Shown here piece by piece: positions 41,937 through 53,997 of a stretch of DNA of 64,000 nucleotides (positions are counted from its first letter, which is position 1; each line of letters opens with the position of its first letter). The notes below the pieces were generated by a model. That model was given only the letters and a program-made list of their open reading frames with translations. It was not told the DNA's origin and made no database searches. Location: positions 1 through 64,000 of the forward strand of contig JACKDP010000009.1 in NCBI GenBank assembly GCA_020633435.1. Direction: 5' to 3'. The DNA comes from Myxococcales bacterium. GTDB lineage: Bacteria; Myxococcota_A; Bradymonadia; UBA7976; UBA1532. A program made the position numbers and the translations under genes.

Positions 41937-44522
41937 TCAGAGGAGGGCGGCGAGGGCCGCGAGCGCGACGGCGATGGCCACGCCGGCGGCGATGACGAAG
42001 GCGCGGACGCGGCGGGCCCGATCGGGATCGGCAGGGGCGGCCGCGGGCGTCGCCGCGGCCTCGGGCGGGGGCGCCACCGACCGCGGCGCCGCTGGCCAGG
42101 ACGCCGTCCGGGGCGGCGGGGCGACGGCGCGGGCGGCCTCGGCTTCGGCCGCCTCGGCCTCGCTGACGAGGGCCAGGTGCAGGCGCTCCAGCTCCGCGGC
42201 GGGCTTGCGGGCGAGGGCGCGGGCGGCGGCCACGACCTGATCGGCCGAGAGGGGCGTCGCCGCCGTGGGCGTCCCGCCGAACGCCGGCATGGCGGCCTGG
42301 GCGCGGCGGGCTTCGCGCAGCACGGCGTCGAGGACGTGGGTGAGGCCCCGGGTCGCGTCGACGAGCGGCTGCAGGGCCGCCGCCTCGTCGATGGCCCGCG
42401 CGCGCTGCTGGTCGACGAAGTAGGCCCACCGCGTCTCGAGATCCGCCAGGGCAGCCCGCGACGTCGCGTCCAGGTGCTCCTCCATGGGCAGGCCGCGCAG
42501 CGCCGCCCGGGCCGCCGCCGGCTGGTGCCAGCCCCCGGCCGCGTCCTTGCCCGGCTTGTCGCCCTCGAGCTGCCCGAAGAACCCCTCGGCCGCTACCGCC
42601 ATGATCTTCTTGCCCTTTTCGGCTCGGAGCAGCGCCCCCAGGTACCGCCCGTCGGGCACGCTCCACAGCGCGATGCAGTCCTCGTCCTCGCCGGAGAACC
42701 GGTTGAAGTAGCTGTCACAGCAGGCGGCCAGGCGGGTGCCGTCGGGGCTGAACGCCAGCGCCTGCACCCCCCGGATGACCTCCGCCGGCCGGCCCGGGGC
42801 GCCGACCCGCAGCACCTCGCGGCCCGTCGCCACCTCCAGCACGCAGAGGCGGTCGTCGCTGTAGTCGAGCAGCGCCAGCCAGCGGCCATCGGCGCTGAAC
42901 GTCGGCAGCCGCCAGGTGGCCGAGGAGATCTTGAACGTCCGCACCCCGGGCCCGCGGGGCAGCGCCTCGACGGGGCCGATGTGCAGCTTGCCGTCCGCGA
43001 TCACGGCCCCCGTGCGGCCATCCGTCGAGAAGCCGAAGGCCACCACGTCGCGCAGGACCTGCTCGCCGCCGGCCTGCCGCAGGAGCTGCAGCCGGCGGTC
43101 GTCATCGAGGACGGCGAGGGTCTGGCCATCGGGCGAGAAGCCGATCCACGCCTTCTCGCCGCCGGGCAGCCGCTGCACCTGCTGCCCCGAGGCCACGTCG
43201 AAGACGAGGGCCTCGCCCTCCTTGTCGGAGAAGAAGCCTTTGATGATCGCCAGGGTACGGCCATCGGGGCTCAGGGCGCAGTGCTCCGTCACGTCGGTGA
43301 CGACGTGGGCGCGCTGCTCGAAGCCGCCGCCGGTGCGGGCGTGGATGACCACGTCCCGGGCATGCGTGTCGCCCCGGGCGGCGACGAAGGCCCCCGCCGA
43401 CGCCAGGGCGACGACGCTGAGGTTGCCCGGCAGGCGCCCGACCACCTCCAGCCGGTCCAGGTCGACGAGGGCCGGGCCGAGGGCGGCCAGGCTGCCGTCC
43501 GGGCTGAGACCCCCGCTCTCGAAGGAGGTGACCAGCGCGTCCAGGTCGGGGATGCCGAGCGCCCCCTCCCCCAGCTCGGCCAGGCGCACCCCGGCCTCGC
43601 GGATGCGCTCGCTGGGCAGCAGATCGTCCGCCGCCACCGCCGCCCGGCCGCTCGGGGCGCGGCGCTGGGCGGCGGCCAGCCGATCCAGGGCGCCCGCGGA
43701 GGCCCCCCGGTCGCCGTCGTAGCGGCCGAGCAGGGGCCGAAGCTGCTCCAGGGCCACCCGCGCGTCGGCCAGCCGGCGCTCGGGATCGGGCTCTGTCAGC
43801 CGCTCCAGCAGCCGCGTCAGGCGCGCGTCCAGCCGGGTGATGGCGCGCACGTCGACCCGCAGACCGGCGAAGGGCATGTCCTCGGGGCGCTTGCCCGACG
43901 CCACCGCCACGGCCGTCATGCCCAGGCCGTACAGGTCGGTCTGGGGGAAGGCCTTGCCCACGAACTGCTCCATGGGCGCGTAGCCGAAGGTGCCGGCGGT
44001 GGTGGAGGCCATGGTGCCGCCCAGGCCCACCTTCACCGCGCCGAAGTCGACGAGCCAGGCGCCGCCGTCCGGGCCGATCAGGATGTTCTTGGGGGTCACG
44101 TCGCGGTGGATGACCGGCGGCGTGAGGTGGTGCAGGTAGTCGAGGACGTCGAGCATCTGGGCCAGCCAGGCAACCAGGCCGGCCTCGTCCATGGAGGCGT
44201 CGCCCCGGACGACGCGGTCGAGGTCGTGCCCCGCCACGAACGTCTGGACGAGGACGTGGCCCTCCGCCTCGAAGTCGTCGAGCCAGCGCGGGATGCGGGG
44301 GTGGTCCAGGCGACGCAACACCTGGATCTCACGACGGAAAAGCTCCAGGCTCTTGGCGTCCTGCACCCGGCTGATGTGCAGCTGCTTGAGCACGACGGCC
44401 TGGCCGTCGGCCTCGCGGTGGGCCAGCCACGTCACCCCGAACCCGCCGCGGCCCAGCTCCCGCTCCAGCCGGTAGCGGTGCTCGGCGCCGGCCACCACCT
44501 CGCCCGCGGCGAGGGCGGCCAT
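41937..44522 (-). CDS. Membrane-anchored Ser/Thr protein kinase with WD40-like repeats
   Basis: An 861-residue Hanks-type kinase. The domain at about 16-250 has the glycine loop GRGGFGV, the Lys in VVLKQL, the catalytic IHRDVTPKN, VDFGAVK and the APE-equivalent YAPMEQ. Residues about 330-660 contain WD40/TolB-like repeats with the core FSPDG (SPDGRTLAII, FSPDGQTLAVL, FSADGRWLALL, FSPDGTRLAA). An Ala/Pro linker and one C-terminal membrane helix (AFVIAAGVAIAVALAALAALL) follow, so the sensor-like repeats are probably cytoplasmic. The start overlaps the stop of the TfoX-domain gene (TGATG). Confidence 0.92.
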   Translation of the reverse strand: MAALAAGEVVAGAEHRYRLERELGRGGFGVTWLAHREADGQAVVLKQLHISRVQDAKSLELFRREIQVLRRLDHPRIPRWLDDFEAEGHVLVQTFVAGHDLDRVVRGDASMDEAGLVAWLAQMLDVLDYLHHLTPPVIHRDVTPKNILIGPDGGAWLVDFGAVKVGLGGTMASTTAGTFGYAPMEQFVGKAFPQTDLYGLGMTAVAVASGKRPEDMPFAGLRVDVRAITRLDARLTRLLERLTEPDPERRLADARVALEQLRPLLGRYDGDRGASAGALDRLAAAQRRAPSGRAAVAADDLLPSERIREAGVRLAELGEGALGIPDLDALVTSFESGGLSPDGSLAALGPALVDLDRLEVVGRLPGNLSVVALASAGAFVAARGDTHARDVVIHARTGGGFEQRAHVVTDVTEHCALSPDGRTLAIIKGFFSDKEGEALVFDVASGQQVQRLPGGEKAWIGFSPDGQTLAVLDDDRRLQLLRQAGGEQVLRDVVAFGFSTDGRTGAVIADGKLHIGPVEALPRGPGVRTFKISSATWRLPTFSADGRWLALLDYSDDRLCVLEVATGREVLRVGAPGRPAEVIRGVQALAFSPDGTRLAACCDSYFNRFSGEDEDCIALWSVPDGRYLGALLRAEKGKKIMAVAAEGFFGQLEGDKPGKDAAGGWHQPAAARAALRGLPMEEHLDATSRAALADLETRWAYFVDQQRARAIDEAAALQPLVDATRGLTHVLDAVLREARRAQAAMPAFGGTPTAATPLSADQVVAAARALARKPAAELERLHLALVSEAEAAEAEAARAVAPPPRTASWPAAPRSVAPPPEAAATPAAAPADPDRARRVRAFVIAAGVAIAVALAALAALL

Positions 44523-44887
44523 CAGGACCGCGCCTTCTTCGGCTTCGGCTCCTTGGGGGGCAGCGTCGCGGCGGTGTGCGCCAGGGCCTCCTGCGCCCAG
44601 CCGGCCAGGGTGGCCGTGCCCCCCCAGCGCGGGGCGCTCGCGTGGATGTAGTCCTTCCACGGGCGGCCCTCCATGGGCTCGAAGGCGCCGACGCCCTCCT
44701 CGGCCCCCAGCGCGGCGATGCGCTCGGCCGGGAGCCGCAGCACCACGCCGTCGTGGAACACCCCGCAGAACATGTTGCCGTTCACGAAGCCGGCGGGCAT
44801 GCCGAACATCTTGCGCCGCTCGGCGCGGCCATCGTCGGGGAACGCGGCGTCAAAGGCGGCCAGGGCCGCGGGCGTCGGCTTCTCCAT
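44522..44887 (-). CDS. TfoX N-terminal domain protein
   Basis: A 121-residue single-domain protein matching the N-terminal domain of the competence regulator TfoX/Sxy: RRKMFGMPAGFVNGNMFCGVF near the start and the PMEGRPWKDYI motif. A C-terminal helix and a Lys/Pro-rich tail follow. The ATG at 44887 is preferred over an in-frame GTG one codon earlier because GAGGAG is better placed. It lies 9 bases from the carotenoid oxygenase gene and overlaps the kinase gene, so it is part of the run from queA downward. Stand-alone TfoX-N proteins are mostly uncharacterised. Confidence 0.85.
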   Translation of the reverse strand: MEKPTPAALAAFDAAFPDDGRAERRKMFGMPAGFVNGNMFCGVFHDGVVLRLPAERIAALGAEEGVGAFEPMEGRPWKDYIHASAPRWGGTATLAGWAQEALAHTAATLPPKEPKPKKARS

Positions 44888-44896
44888 CACTCCTCC

Positions 44897-46398
44897 TCAG
44901 GACGGGTCGGGCAGGAAGGCCCCGTGGAAGCCGAAGGGCACCCGCCGCGGCAGCTTCACCCGCGCGACGGCCTGCAGATCGGTGGCGTCGTAGACGGCCA
45001 GGTCCGAGGCGTTGCGGGCGCGATCATACTGCCACGCCAGCAGCCAGCCTTCGCCCTCCCCCTCGCCGCCCGGCACGAACAGGGCCTCGGACGACTGGAC
45101 GCCGGCCGGCAGGTCGCGGCGCGTCGCTTCACCCGTCGCCAGATCGTAGCGCAACAGGCGGTGCCGGGCGTCGGCCCCCAGGAAGTCGTCACCGACGGAG
45201 CCGATGGCGTAGCCGACGCGGTGCGGACGGCCGGTGAAGCGCCGATCACCGACCGGGAACTCCAGCGGATCCTCCCCCAGCGGCCCCTCGCGCACGGCGC
45301 CGGTGGCCGGGTTGACAGTGTAGCGCCAGAGGCGGGGGCTGGAGACGAAGTCCTCGGGCCCGTCGACCCAGAGCTGCGGGTGGCGCACGACGTCGAGCAC
45401 CACCGTCCCGTCCGCCTGATCGTAGGCGTTGAGGACGTGGAAGACGTAGCACAGGTCGATGTCGACCCAGCGCACGGCGCCGCCGGCCCGCGGCATGACG
45501 CCCAGGCGGGCGCCGTGGGCCTCGTCCCAGCGGAACGGGAACGTCGCCCCCTGGGTGGCCCGGCCCAGATCGAAGACGATGGGCAGATCGAGGAAGATGA
45601 CCTGCGTCGCGGTGATGGCGAAGTCGTGCATCATCACCGAGGCGGGCAGCTCGACGACCTGGCTGTAGGCGAGGGCGCCGGTGGCGTCGGCCACGTGGTA
45701 GGTCAGGTACGGCGGCAGGAACCAGTAGCCGAAGAAGACCAGCTCGCCGGTGACCAGGTCGACCTTCGGGTGGGCCGTCATCGCCGTCGAGAGCGCCCCG
45801 CCGAAGTCGTGCACCCCCACCGTCGACAGGTCGGTCGGGCGGACGGCGTAGGGCAGGCCCACCTCGCCGAGGGTGAGGACGTGGCCGGCGTGCTGCACCA
45901 GGCTCACGTTGCTGGCGTTGTCGCGGATGGTGGGGACGGGGCCGCCCGCGGCGGTGCCCTCGAACAGCGACGTCCGGATGTAGCGGTTGCGGTACCAGCG
46001 CGCCCGGCCGCCCTCGAGGCGCAGGCCGTGCAGCATGCCGTCGCCCAGGAACCAGTGGGCCGAGTCGGCGTCCCGGGGGTTGGAGCCGTTGCGCAGGTAG
46101 GTGCCCGTCAGCGCAGGCGGCAGCGCGCCCTCCACCTCCAGGTCCAGCAGCTCCACCTCGTCGGCCACGGGCGCGAAGTTGCCCGACAGCCACCAGCGCC
46201 CGTCGGCGTCCACCAGGGCGGCGTCGGCGGTGCCGCCGGCGTCGGGGGTGGCGTCCAGCAAGCCGGCCGCGTCCAGGGCCCGCCCCGCGTCATCGCCGCC
46301 GCCGCTCGCGTCGTCGCAGCCCGCCAGGAGCCGCCCCCCGAAGAGGGCCAGCCCGCCGGCGCCGGCGAGGTGCTGGAGCAGCTCTCGTCGCGTCCGCA

Positions 46399-46399
<1 letters not shown>
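44897..46399 (-). CDS. Carotenoid oxygenase family protein with export signal
   Basis: A 500-residue member of the RPE65/carotenoid cleavage family, non-heme iron enzymes with a seven-bladed propeller. The four iron-binding His can be placed in MTAHPKVD, VMMHDFAIT, YVFHVLNAYD and the C-terminal FGFHGAFLP. NGSNPRDADSAHWFLGDGM is the typical N-terminal signature. Unusually it begins with RTRRELLQHLAGAGGLAL and LLAGC, a twin-arginine and lipobox combination, then an Asp/Ala spacer, so it is probably exported. The ATG overlaps the stop of the acyl-CoA synthetase gene by one base. Confidence 0.9.
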
Positions 46400-48318
<1,919 letters not shown>

Positions 48319-48363
48319 GATCCCATCCTGGATCATGCCGCGAGCGAGGGGAAGGCCGGCGCG

Positions 48364-49539
48364 TCAGGCCGCGCTGGCCTGGCGGCCCTTCAGGTAGCGA
48401 TCCATCGCGATGACGATGGGGCTCGCGATGTAGATGGAGGAGTACGTCCCGACGATGATGCCCACCAGCATGGCGAAGGCGAAGTTCTGGATGATGCCGC
48501 CGCCGAACACGAAGATGGAGAGCACGGCCAGGAACGTGGTCAGCGAGGTCAGCACCGTCCGGGAGATGGTGTCGCTCACGCTCAGGTTGATGGTCTCGGG
48601 CAGCGAGGAGCCGAGGCCCATCTTGAGGGACTCGCGGATGCGGTCGTAGACCACGATGGTGTCGTTCAGGGAGTAGCCCACGATGGCCAGCAGCGCCGCG
48701 ATGATGGGCAGGTTGAACTCAAGGCCGGCGAGGCTGAAGATCCCGATGGTGATGCTCACGTCGTGCACGAGGGCCACCACGGCGCCCGGGCTGTAGCGCA
48801 GGTCGAAGCGGAAGCTCACGTAGAGCAGGATGCCGATGAGGGCGTAGAGCACGGCCAGGATCCCCTGGTTGCGCATCTGGCGCCCCACGGCGGAGCCCAC
48901 CGACTCCATCCGCTCGATGGTGAAGAAGGCGCCCTCGCCCACGAAGGCGCCGGCGTCGTCCTTGGTGACCTTGCCGTACTTCGCGACCAGGGCGTCCTGG
49001 AGGCGCTGGCGGACGCCGGGCAGCCGCACCAGGTAGGTGGGGTTGCTGGCCTCGGTCTGCTTGGTGGCCGAGGTGCCGGCGACGCCAGCCTCGGTCAGGG
49101 CCGCCTCGATCTCGCTGATCTTGTGGGGCTCCTTGAACTGGACCCGGATCTCCTCGCCCGACTCGTCGCTGGCGTCCCACAGGATGGGATCGCCGAACTT
49201 GCCGGCCAGGGCCGTCTTGATGCGGGCGCCCTCGGCCTCGGAGAGGAGGCTCTGGGTGCGGCTACGCACGAAGTAGCGACCCTCGTCCTGCAGGCCGTAG
49301 ATGACGACCTCGGGGGTGTCCAGGCCGACCTTCTCGACCTCGCCCTTCAGGTCGCCGATGTCGACGGGCTTGCTGAAGGCGAGCAGGGCCTCCGTCCCGC
49401 CGGCGAAGTCGATGCCGAAGTTGAGGCCCTTGGTGGCCACGAGGGCCCACGAGGCGATGACGAGCAGGGCGCTGACCTTGGTCAGCGTCCCGGCGACACC
49501 GAGGAAGTTGTACTGCTTCCCGGGCTTGAAGAACTCCAC
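48364..49539 (-). CDS. secF: Protein translocase subunit SecF
   Basis: A 391-residue RND-type membrane protein that with SecD drives proton-dependent late steps of Sec export. The N-terminal helix is followed by GLNFGIDFAGGTE, a periplasmic domain longer than in E. coli (about 200 residues), and the C-terminal five-helix block with VALVHDVSITIGIFSL and VGYSLNDTIVVYDRIRE. The start is GTG with AGGAGG upstream, 10 bases after secD. Confidence 0.95.
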   Translation of the reverse strand: MEFFKPGKQYNFLGVAGTLTKVSALLVIASWALVATKGLNFGIDFAGGTEALLAFSKPVDIGDLKGEVEKVGLDTPEVVIYGLQDEGRYFVRSRTQSLLSEAEGARIKTALAGKFGDPILWDASDESGEEIRVQFKEPHKISEIEAALTEAGVAGTSATKQTEASNPTYLVRLPGVRQRLQDALVAKYGKVTKDDAGAFVGEGAFFTIERMESVGSAVGRQMRNQGILAVLYALIGILLYVSFRFDLRYSPGAVVALVHDVSITIGIFSLAGLEFNLPIIAALLAIVGYSLNDTIVVYDRIRESLKMGLGSSLPETINLSVSDTISRTVLTSLTTFLAVLSIFVFGGGIIQNFAFAMLVGIIVGTYSSIYIASPIVIAMDRYLKGRQASAA

Positions 49540-49549
49540 GGCCGCCTCC

Positions 49550-51412
49550 TCAGATGCTCATGCGGGCGGCGTCCGCCCGGTACTTGTAGTCGAAGACCAG
49601 CCGCGTCACCACGAGGGCAGTGTACAGCGAGCAGATGATGCCGACGCCCAGGGTGACGGCGAAGCCGCGGATGGGCCCGGACCCGAACTGGTAGAGCACG
49701 ATGGCCGCGATGCCCGTGGTGACGTTGGCGTCGAGGATGGCGCTGAACGCCTTCTCGTAGCCGGCATCGATGGCCTTGCGGACGGAGACCCCCAGCCGCA
49801 GCTCTTCCCGAATTCGCTCGAAGATCAGCACGTTGGCGTCCACCGCCATGCCGATGGTGAGCACGATGCCCGCGATGCCGGGCAGCGTGAGCGTGGCGCC
49901 GAAGGCCGTCAGGCCGGCCATCACGAAGACCACGTTCAGCACCAGGGCGAGGTTGGCCACCACGCCGGCGCCCTTGTAGTAGAGCAGCATGAAGAGGACG
50001 ACGAGGCCGAAGCCCACGGCCACCGACAGCTCGCCGGCCCGCACCGAGTCGGCCCCCAGGGTGGCGCCCACCTGGGCGTCGTAGAGCTTGCGCAGCGGGG
50101 CCTGGAGGGCGCCGCTCTTGAGCACCGCCACCAGGGCCGAGGCCTCCTTGAACGCCGTGCGGCCCACGGCCCCCATCTCGATCTGCACCCGGCCGCCCGC
50201 GATGGGCTCCTTGATGCGGGGGGCGCTGTAGACCTGATCGTCGATCAGGATCGCCATCAGCTCCTTGGTGTACTTCTTCGTCATCTCGAAGAACTTGTCG
50301 GCGTCCACCTGGCTGAAGCGCATCAGCACGACGGGGCGGTTGAAGTTGTCGTAGCCGACGCTGGCCGACTCGACGTTCTCACCGCTCATGCCGGCCTTCG
50401 AGAACAGGTAGTGCACCTCGTAGGCGCGCACGATGTCGCCGTCGAGGTCGTCGCTCTTGCGCTTGCGCAGCACCTTCTCCTGCTCCTCGGAGAGGGTGTT
50501 GATGGCGCTGAGGGTGGGGTCCTTGGGATCGGCGAAGATCTCCTCGTAGCCCACGAGGTGATCGGCGTCGAGCTGGCCGTCCACCATGTACTCGAGGATG
50601 GCGCGGCTGGTGCTGCGCACCGTGCCGCCGGTCACCGCGATCTTGTGCTTCTTGAGGTCGGCGTCGAGGTCGGCCGGCCAGTTGTCGGGCAGCGGGCGGC
50701 GGGCCGAGACCTTCTGGGCGAAGTCGGCGGCGCCGGCGCGATCGACGATCTGGAAGCGAAGCTGGCCGGTCTGGGCCAGCTTCTTCTTGGCCTCGCCGAA
50801 CTCCTCCTCGGTCAGACCGGGGAGCTGGACCACCAGCTCGCCCTCGCCGCGGCGGGAGATGGTGCTCTCGGCCACGCCGAAGGCGTTGATGCGCCGCTCG
50901 ATGGTGTCGATGGCCTTGTCCACCGCGTCCTCCTGGAAGGAGCGGATGGCGTCGGCCTTCATCACCAGGCGGACGGAGGTGCCGTCCACGTCGCCGATCT
51001 CGTACTCGGGCAGGTTCTTGCCCACGAACTCGACGTCGAGCTTGGCGGTGTCCTCGGCGGCCGGGAACACCACGGCGACCGTGGTGATCTCGTCGAGGCT
51101 GTCGCCCTCGCCGGGGGTGGCCTTCACCTCGATGTTGCGCTCGCTCTTGAGGAGCGACTCGAGGTTGCCGGCCGTCTGGATGGCGCGGCGCCGCAGGGCG
51201 TCGGGCACGTCCACCTGGTACTGCAGGTGGATGCCGCCCTGCAGATCCAGGCCCAGGATCAGGCGGTTGGCGAAGATCCCCGTGAACCAGCCCGGGAGCC
51301 TGGGATCCTCACCCTTGGGGGTGGGACCGACCAGCGTCGGCACCAGCATGAGCACGGACACGATGAGCAGGCCCACCGCGAGGAGGCCCTTGAACTTCCA
51401 CTGCCGGTCCAT
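49550..51412 (-). CDS. secD: Protein translocase subunit SecD
   Basis: A 620-residue partner of SecF. It has an N-terminal membrane helix (GLLAVGLLIVSVLMLVP), GLDLQGGIHLQYQVD, a large periplasmic domain with the P1 head, and the C-terminal membrane block with GIAGIVLTIGMAVDANVLIFERIREE and GFAVTLGVGIICSLY. The ATG follows the yajC stop directly with no gap. Confidence 0.96.
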   Translation of the reverse strand: MDRQWKFKGLLAVGLLIVSVLMLVPTLVGPTPKGEDPRLPGWFTGIFANRLILGLDLQGGIHLQYQVDVPDALRRRAIQTAGNLESLLKSERNIEVKATPGEGDSLDEITTVAVVFPAAEDTAKLDVEFVGKNLPEYEIGDVDGTSVRLVMKADAIRSFQEDAVDKAIDTIERRINAFGVAESTISRRGEGELVVQLPGLTEEEFGEAKKKLAQTGQLRFQIVDRAGAADFAQKVSARRPLPDNWPADLDADLKKHKIAVTGGTVRSTSRAILEYMVDGQLDADHLVGYEEIFADPKDPTLSAINTLSEEQEKVLRKRKSDDLDGDIVRAYEVHYLFSKAGMSGENVESASVGYDNFNRPVVLMRFSQVDADKFFEMTKKYTKELMAILIDDQVYSAPRIKEPIAGGRVQIEMGAVGRTAFKEASALVAVLKSGALQAPLRKLYDAQVGATLGADSVRAGELSVAVGFGLVVLFMLLYYKGAGVVANLALVLNVVFVMAGLTAFGATLTLPGIAGIVLTIGMAVDANVLIFERIREELRLGVSVRKAIDAGYEKAFSAILDANVTTGIAAIVLYQFGSGPIRGFAVTLGVGIICSLYTALVVTRLVFDYKYRADAARMSI

Positions 51413-51760
51413 CTACTTCCCGTCCTTCTTCTCCGGCGCGCTGGCCGCGTCCTGCCCCGCCTGGTACAGCTGGACCTGGGCGCGGACGACCCGCACCCGC
51501 ACCTTGTCGGCGATCTGGACCTCGATCTCGGTGTCCGTCAGCGCGGTGACCGTGCCGATCAGGCCGCCGGAGGTGATGACCTTGTCGTCCTTCTTGAGCC
51601 GGGCCAGCATCGCCTGGTGCTCACGCTGCCGCTTCTGCTGCGGTCGAATGAGCAGAAAGTAGAACACGGCGAACATGAGCAGCAGCGGCAGGGCCGCCTG
51701 GACGCAGCTCGGCTGCGCCTGCTGGCTCTGCCCTACCGCGAGGAGGATGAGTTCGTTCAC
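51413..51760 (-). CDS. yajC: Sec translocon accessory protein YajC
   Basis: A 115-residue single-pass membrane protein with the family pattern: one helix (ALPLLLMFAVFYFLLI), then RPQQKRQREHQAML, KKDDKVITSGGLIGTV and a C-terminal charged tail (SAPEKKDGK). The conserved order queA-tgt-yajC-secD-secF supports the call. The gap to tgt is 66 bases. Confidence 0.95.
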   Translation of the reverse strand: MNELILLAVGQSQQAQPSCVQAALPLLLMFAVFYFLLIRPQQKRQREHQAMLARLKKDDKVITSGGLIGTVTALTDTEIEVQIADKVRVRVVRAQVQLYQAGQDAASAPEKKDGK

Positions 51761-51826
51761 GTCGAATCCGATCGGGTCGCCGAGATCCCCGGGGAGGGCC
51801 CCGAGGTCGCGGGGAAATAGCAGAAG

Positions 51827-52945
51827 TTACCGAGGTTGGCAACCTGCGATGAAGTCGCGACGAAACTCTCCGAAGCGACCGGCGATGATCGCGCGGCGGA
51901 TGCCGCGCATGAGGTCCAGGTAGATGTGCAGGTTGTGGATGGAGAGCAGGCGGTGCGCCAGAAACTCGTTCGCCATCAGCAGGTGGCGCAGGTAGCCGGC
52001 GCTGAAGTGGCTGCACGTGAAGCAGGTGCACTCCGGGTCCAGCGGGCCCCGCTCCATCTTGAAGCGCGCGTTCTTCAGGTTGACCTTGCGGCGGCCGCCG
52101 TCGACGAAGAGGCCGCCCTTGCGGGCGTTGCGGGTGGGCATCACGCAGTCGAACATGTCGACGCCGCGGGCCACCCCCTCGACCAGGTCCTCGGGGGTGC
52201 CGACGCCCATGAGGTACCGGGGCCGATCCAGCGGCAGGAACGGCGTCGTGAACTCCAGCGTCTCGTACATGGCCGTCTGGGACTCGCCCACCGACAGCCC
52301 GCCCACCGCGAAGCCATCGAACGGGTGATCCGCCAGGGCCTCCGCGCTGCGCTGGCGCAGCTCCAGGTCGATGCCGCCCTGCACGATGGCGAAGAGGGCC
52401 TGGTCGTCGCGGGTCCGGGCGGCCAGGCAGCGCAGGGCCCAGCGCGTCGTGCGGGCCAGCGCGTCCTCGTGGACCTTGCGGGGCGCGTCGGCGGGCTCCA
52501 GGTGGTCCAGGCACATCATGATGTCGCTGCCGATGGCCGTCTGGATCTCGATGGAGTGCTCGGGCGTGAGGTTCAGCAGCCCGCCGTCGAGGTGGTTGCG
52601 GAAGCGGACGCCCTCCTCGCTCACCTTGCGCAGGTCGGCCAGGGAGAGCATCTGGAAGCCGCCGCTGTCGGTCAGGATGCCCCGGCGCCAGGCCGCCATG
52701 CCGTGCATGCCCCCCAGCGCCCGCACCGTCTCGATGCCCGGCCGGATGGCCAGGTGGTAGGTGTTGCCGAGGATGATGCGGGCCCCCAGGGCCTCCAGCT
52801 CGAAGGGCCCCACCCCCTTCACGGTGCCGAGCGTGCCCACCGGCATGAAGATGGGCGTCGGCACCTCGCCATGGGGGGTCACGAACCGGCCAGCGCGCGC
52901 CTTCGTCTCCGGGCACGTCGCCTCGCAGCGATAGTTCAGGTCCAT
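51827..52945 (-). CDS. tgt: tRNA-guanine transglycosylase (queuine tRNA-ribosyltransferase)
   Basis: A 372-residue enzyme exchanging guanine-34 for preQ1 in GUN-anticodon tRNAs. It has ILTDSGGFQM (catalytic Asp), FAVGGLSVGE, the nucleophile region MFDCVMPTRNARKG and the zinc site CTCFTCSHFSAGYLRHL with the later His. The length is normal. It overlaps the end of queA by 10 bases. Confidence 0.96.
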   Translation of the reverse strand: MDLNYRCEATCPETKARAGRFVTPHGEVPTPIFMPVGTLGTVKGVGPFELEALGARIILGNTYHLAIRPGIETVRALGGMHGMAAWRRGILTDSGGFQMLSLADLRKVSEEGVRFRNHLDGGLLNLTPEHSIEIQTAIGSDIMMCLDHLEPADAPRKVHEDALARTTRWALRCLAARTRDDQALFAIVQGGIDLELRQRSAEALADHPFDGFAVGGLSVGESQTAMYETLEFTTPFLPLDRPRYLMGVGTPEDLVEGVARGVDMFDCVMPTRNARKGGLFVDGGRRKVNLKNARFKMERGPLDPECTCFTCSHFSAGYLRHLLMANEFLAHRLLSIHNLHIYLDLMRGIRRAIIAGRFGEFRRDFIAGCQPR

Positions 52946-53946
52946 CGGCCCCCCTCCCGCCGGAACAGGCAGGCGTCTCCGTAGCTGTAGAACCGCAGGC
53001 CCGCCGCGACGGCGTGGCGGTAGGCGTCGAGCATCCGCTCCCGGCCCGCGAGCGCGGCGACCAGCATGAGCAGGGTGCTGCGCGGCAGGTGGAAGTTGGT
53101 GACGAGGCCGTCCACCACCCGGTACTCGAACCCGGGATAGATGAAGATGTCGGTGCGATCCGCGGCCGGATCCCGGGCGTGGGCCTCCAGCGCGCGCACC
53201 ACCGTCGTGCCCACCGCGACGACCGGGCGGCCGCTCTGCACCGCCGCCTGCGTCTCCGGCGGGATGTGGTAGCGCTCGCTGTGCATCCGGTGGTCGCGCG
53301 GATCATCGTCGCGCACGGGGCGGAAGGTGCCAGGCCCCACATGGAGCGTCAGGCTGTGCACCGCGACGCCCCGGGCCCGCAGGGCGTCGAGCAGGGCCGG
53401 CGTGAAGTGCAGGCCCGCCGTCGGCGCGGCCACGGCCCCGGGCTCGCGGGCGAAGATCGTCTGGTAGCGCTCGGCGTCGTCCGCCTCGGTCGCCCGCTCG
53501 ATGTACGGCGGCAGGGGCAGGTCCCCCACCCCCTCGAGCCACGTCCACAGGTCGTCCACGCCGGTCAGCGCCAGCTCGGCCATGCCGTCGTCGCGCCGCC
53601 GCAGGAGCCGCGCCTCGGCGCCCGGCAGCCGGATGCGCGCGCCCGGCCGCAGCCGCGTGCCCCGCGTCATCGCCACGATGCGGCCGTCGGCCAGGGGCTC
53701 GACGACGAGCAGCTCGACGGCGCCGCCCGAGTCCTTCTGGCCCATGACCCGCGCGGGCACCACCCGGGTGTCGTTGACGATGAGGACCTCATCCCCGCGG
53801 AATGACTCGACAATCCCCGAGAACGGGCCGACGGTCGGCGGCCCCGCGACGGGCACCGTCAGCAGGCTGCTCTCGCCGCGGTGGGGGCTCGGGTGCTGGG
53901 CGATCAGGCCCGGAGGCAGGTCGTAGTCGAAGTCGTCGAGGCGCAT
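52936..53946 (-). CDS. queA: S-adenosylmethionine:tRNA ribosyltransferase-isomerase
   Basis: A 336-residue enzyme that adds the epoxycyclopentanediol group to preQ1 in tRNA. The conserved start MRLDDFDYDLPPGLIAQHP is used rather than the ATG 30 bases upstream. VNDTRVVPARV, AAPTAGLHFTPALLD, HVGPGTFRPV and TNFHLPRSTLLMLV are the expected motifs. It is first of the queA-tgt-yajC-secD-secF order, so the promoter should lie just upstream. Confidence 0.96.
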   Translation of the reverse strand: MRLDDFDYDLPPGLIAQHPSPHRGESSLLTVPVAGPPTVGPFSGIVESFRGDEVLIVNDTRVVPARVMGQKDSGGAVELLVVEPLADGRIVAMTRGTRLRPGARIRLPGAEARLLRRRDDGMAELALTGVDDLWTWLEGVGDLPLPPYIERATEADDAERYQTIFAREPGAVAAPTAGLHFTPALLDALRARGVAVHSLTLHVGPGTFRPVRDDDPRDHRMHSERYHIPPETQAAVQSGRPVVAVGTTVVRALEAHARDPAADRTDIFIYPGFEYRVVDGLVTNFHLPRSTLLMLVAALAGRERMLDAYRHAVAAGLRFYSYGDACLFRREGGRWT

Positions 53947-53997
53947 GGGGTGCGGAGGATACCGATGACGGCCCATCGGGTCACGTCCCGAAGCGGC

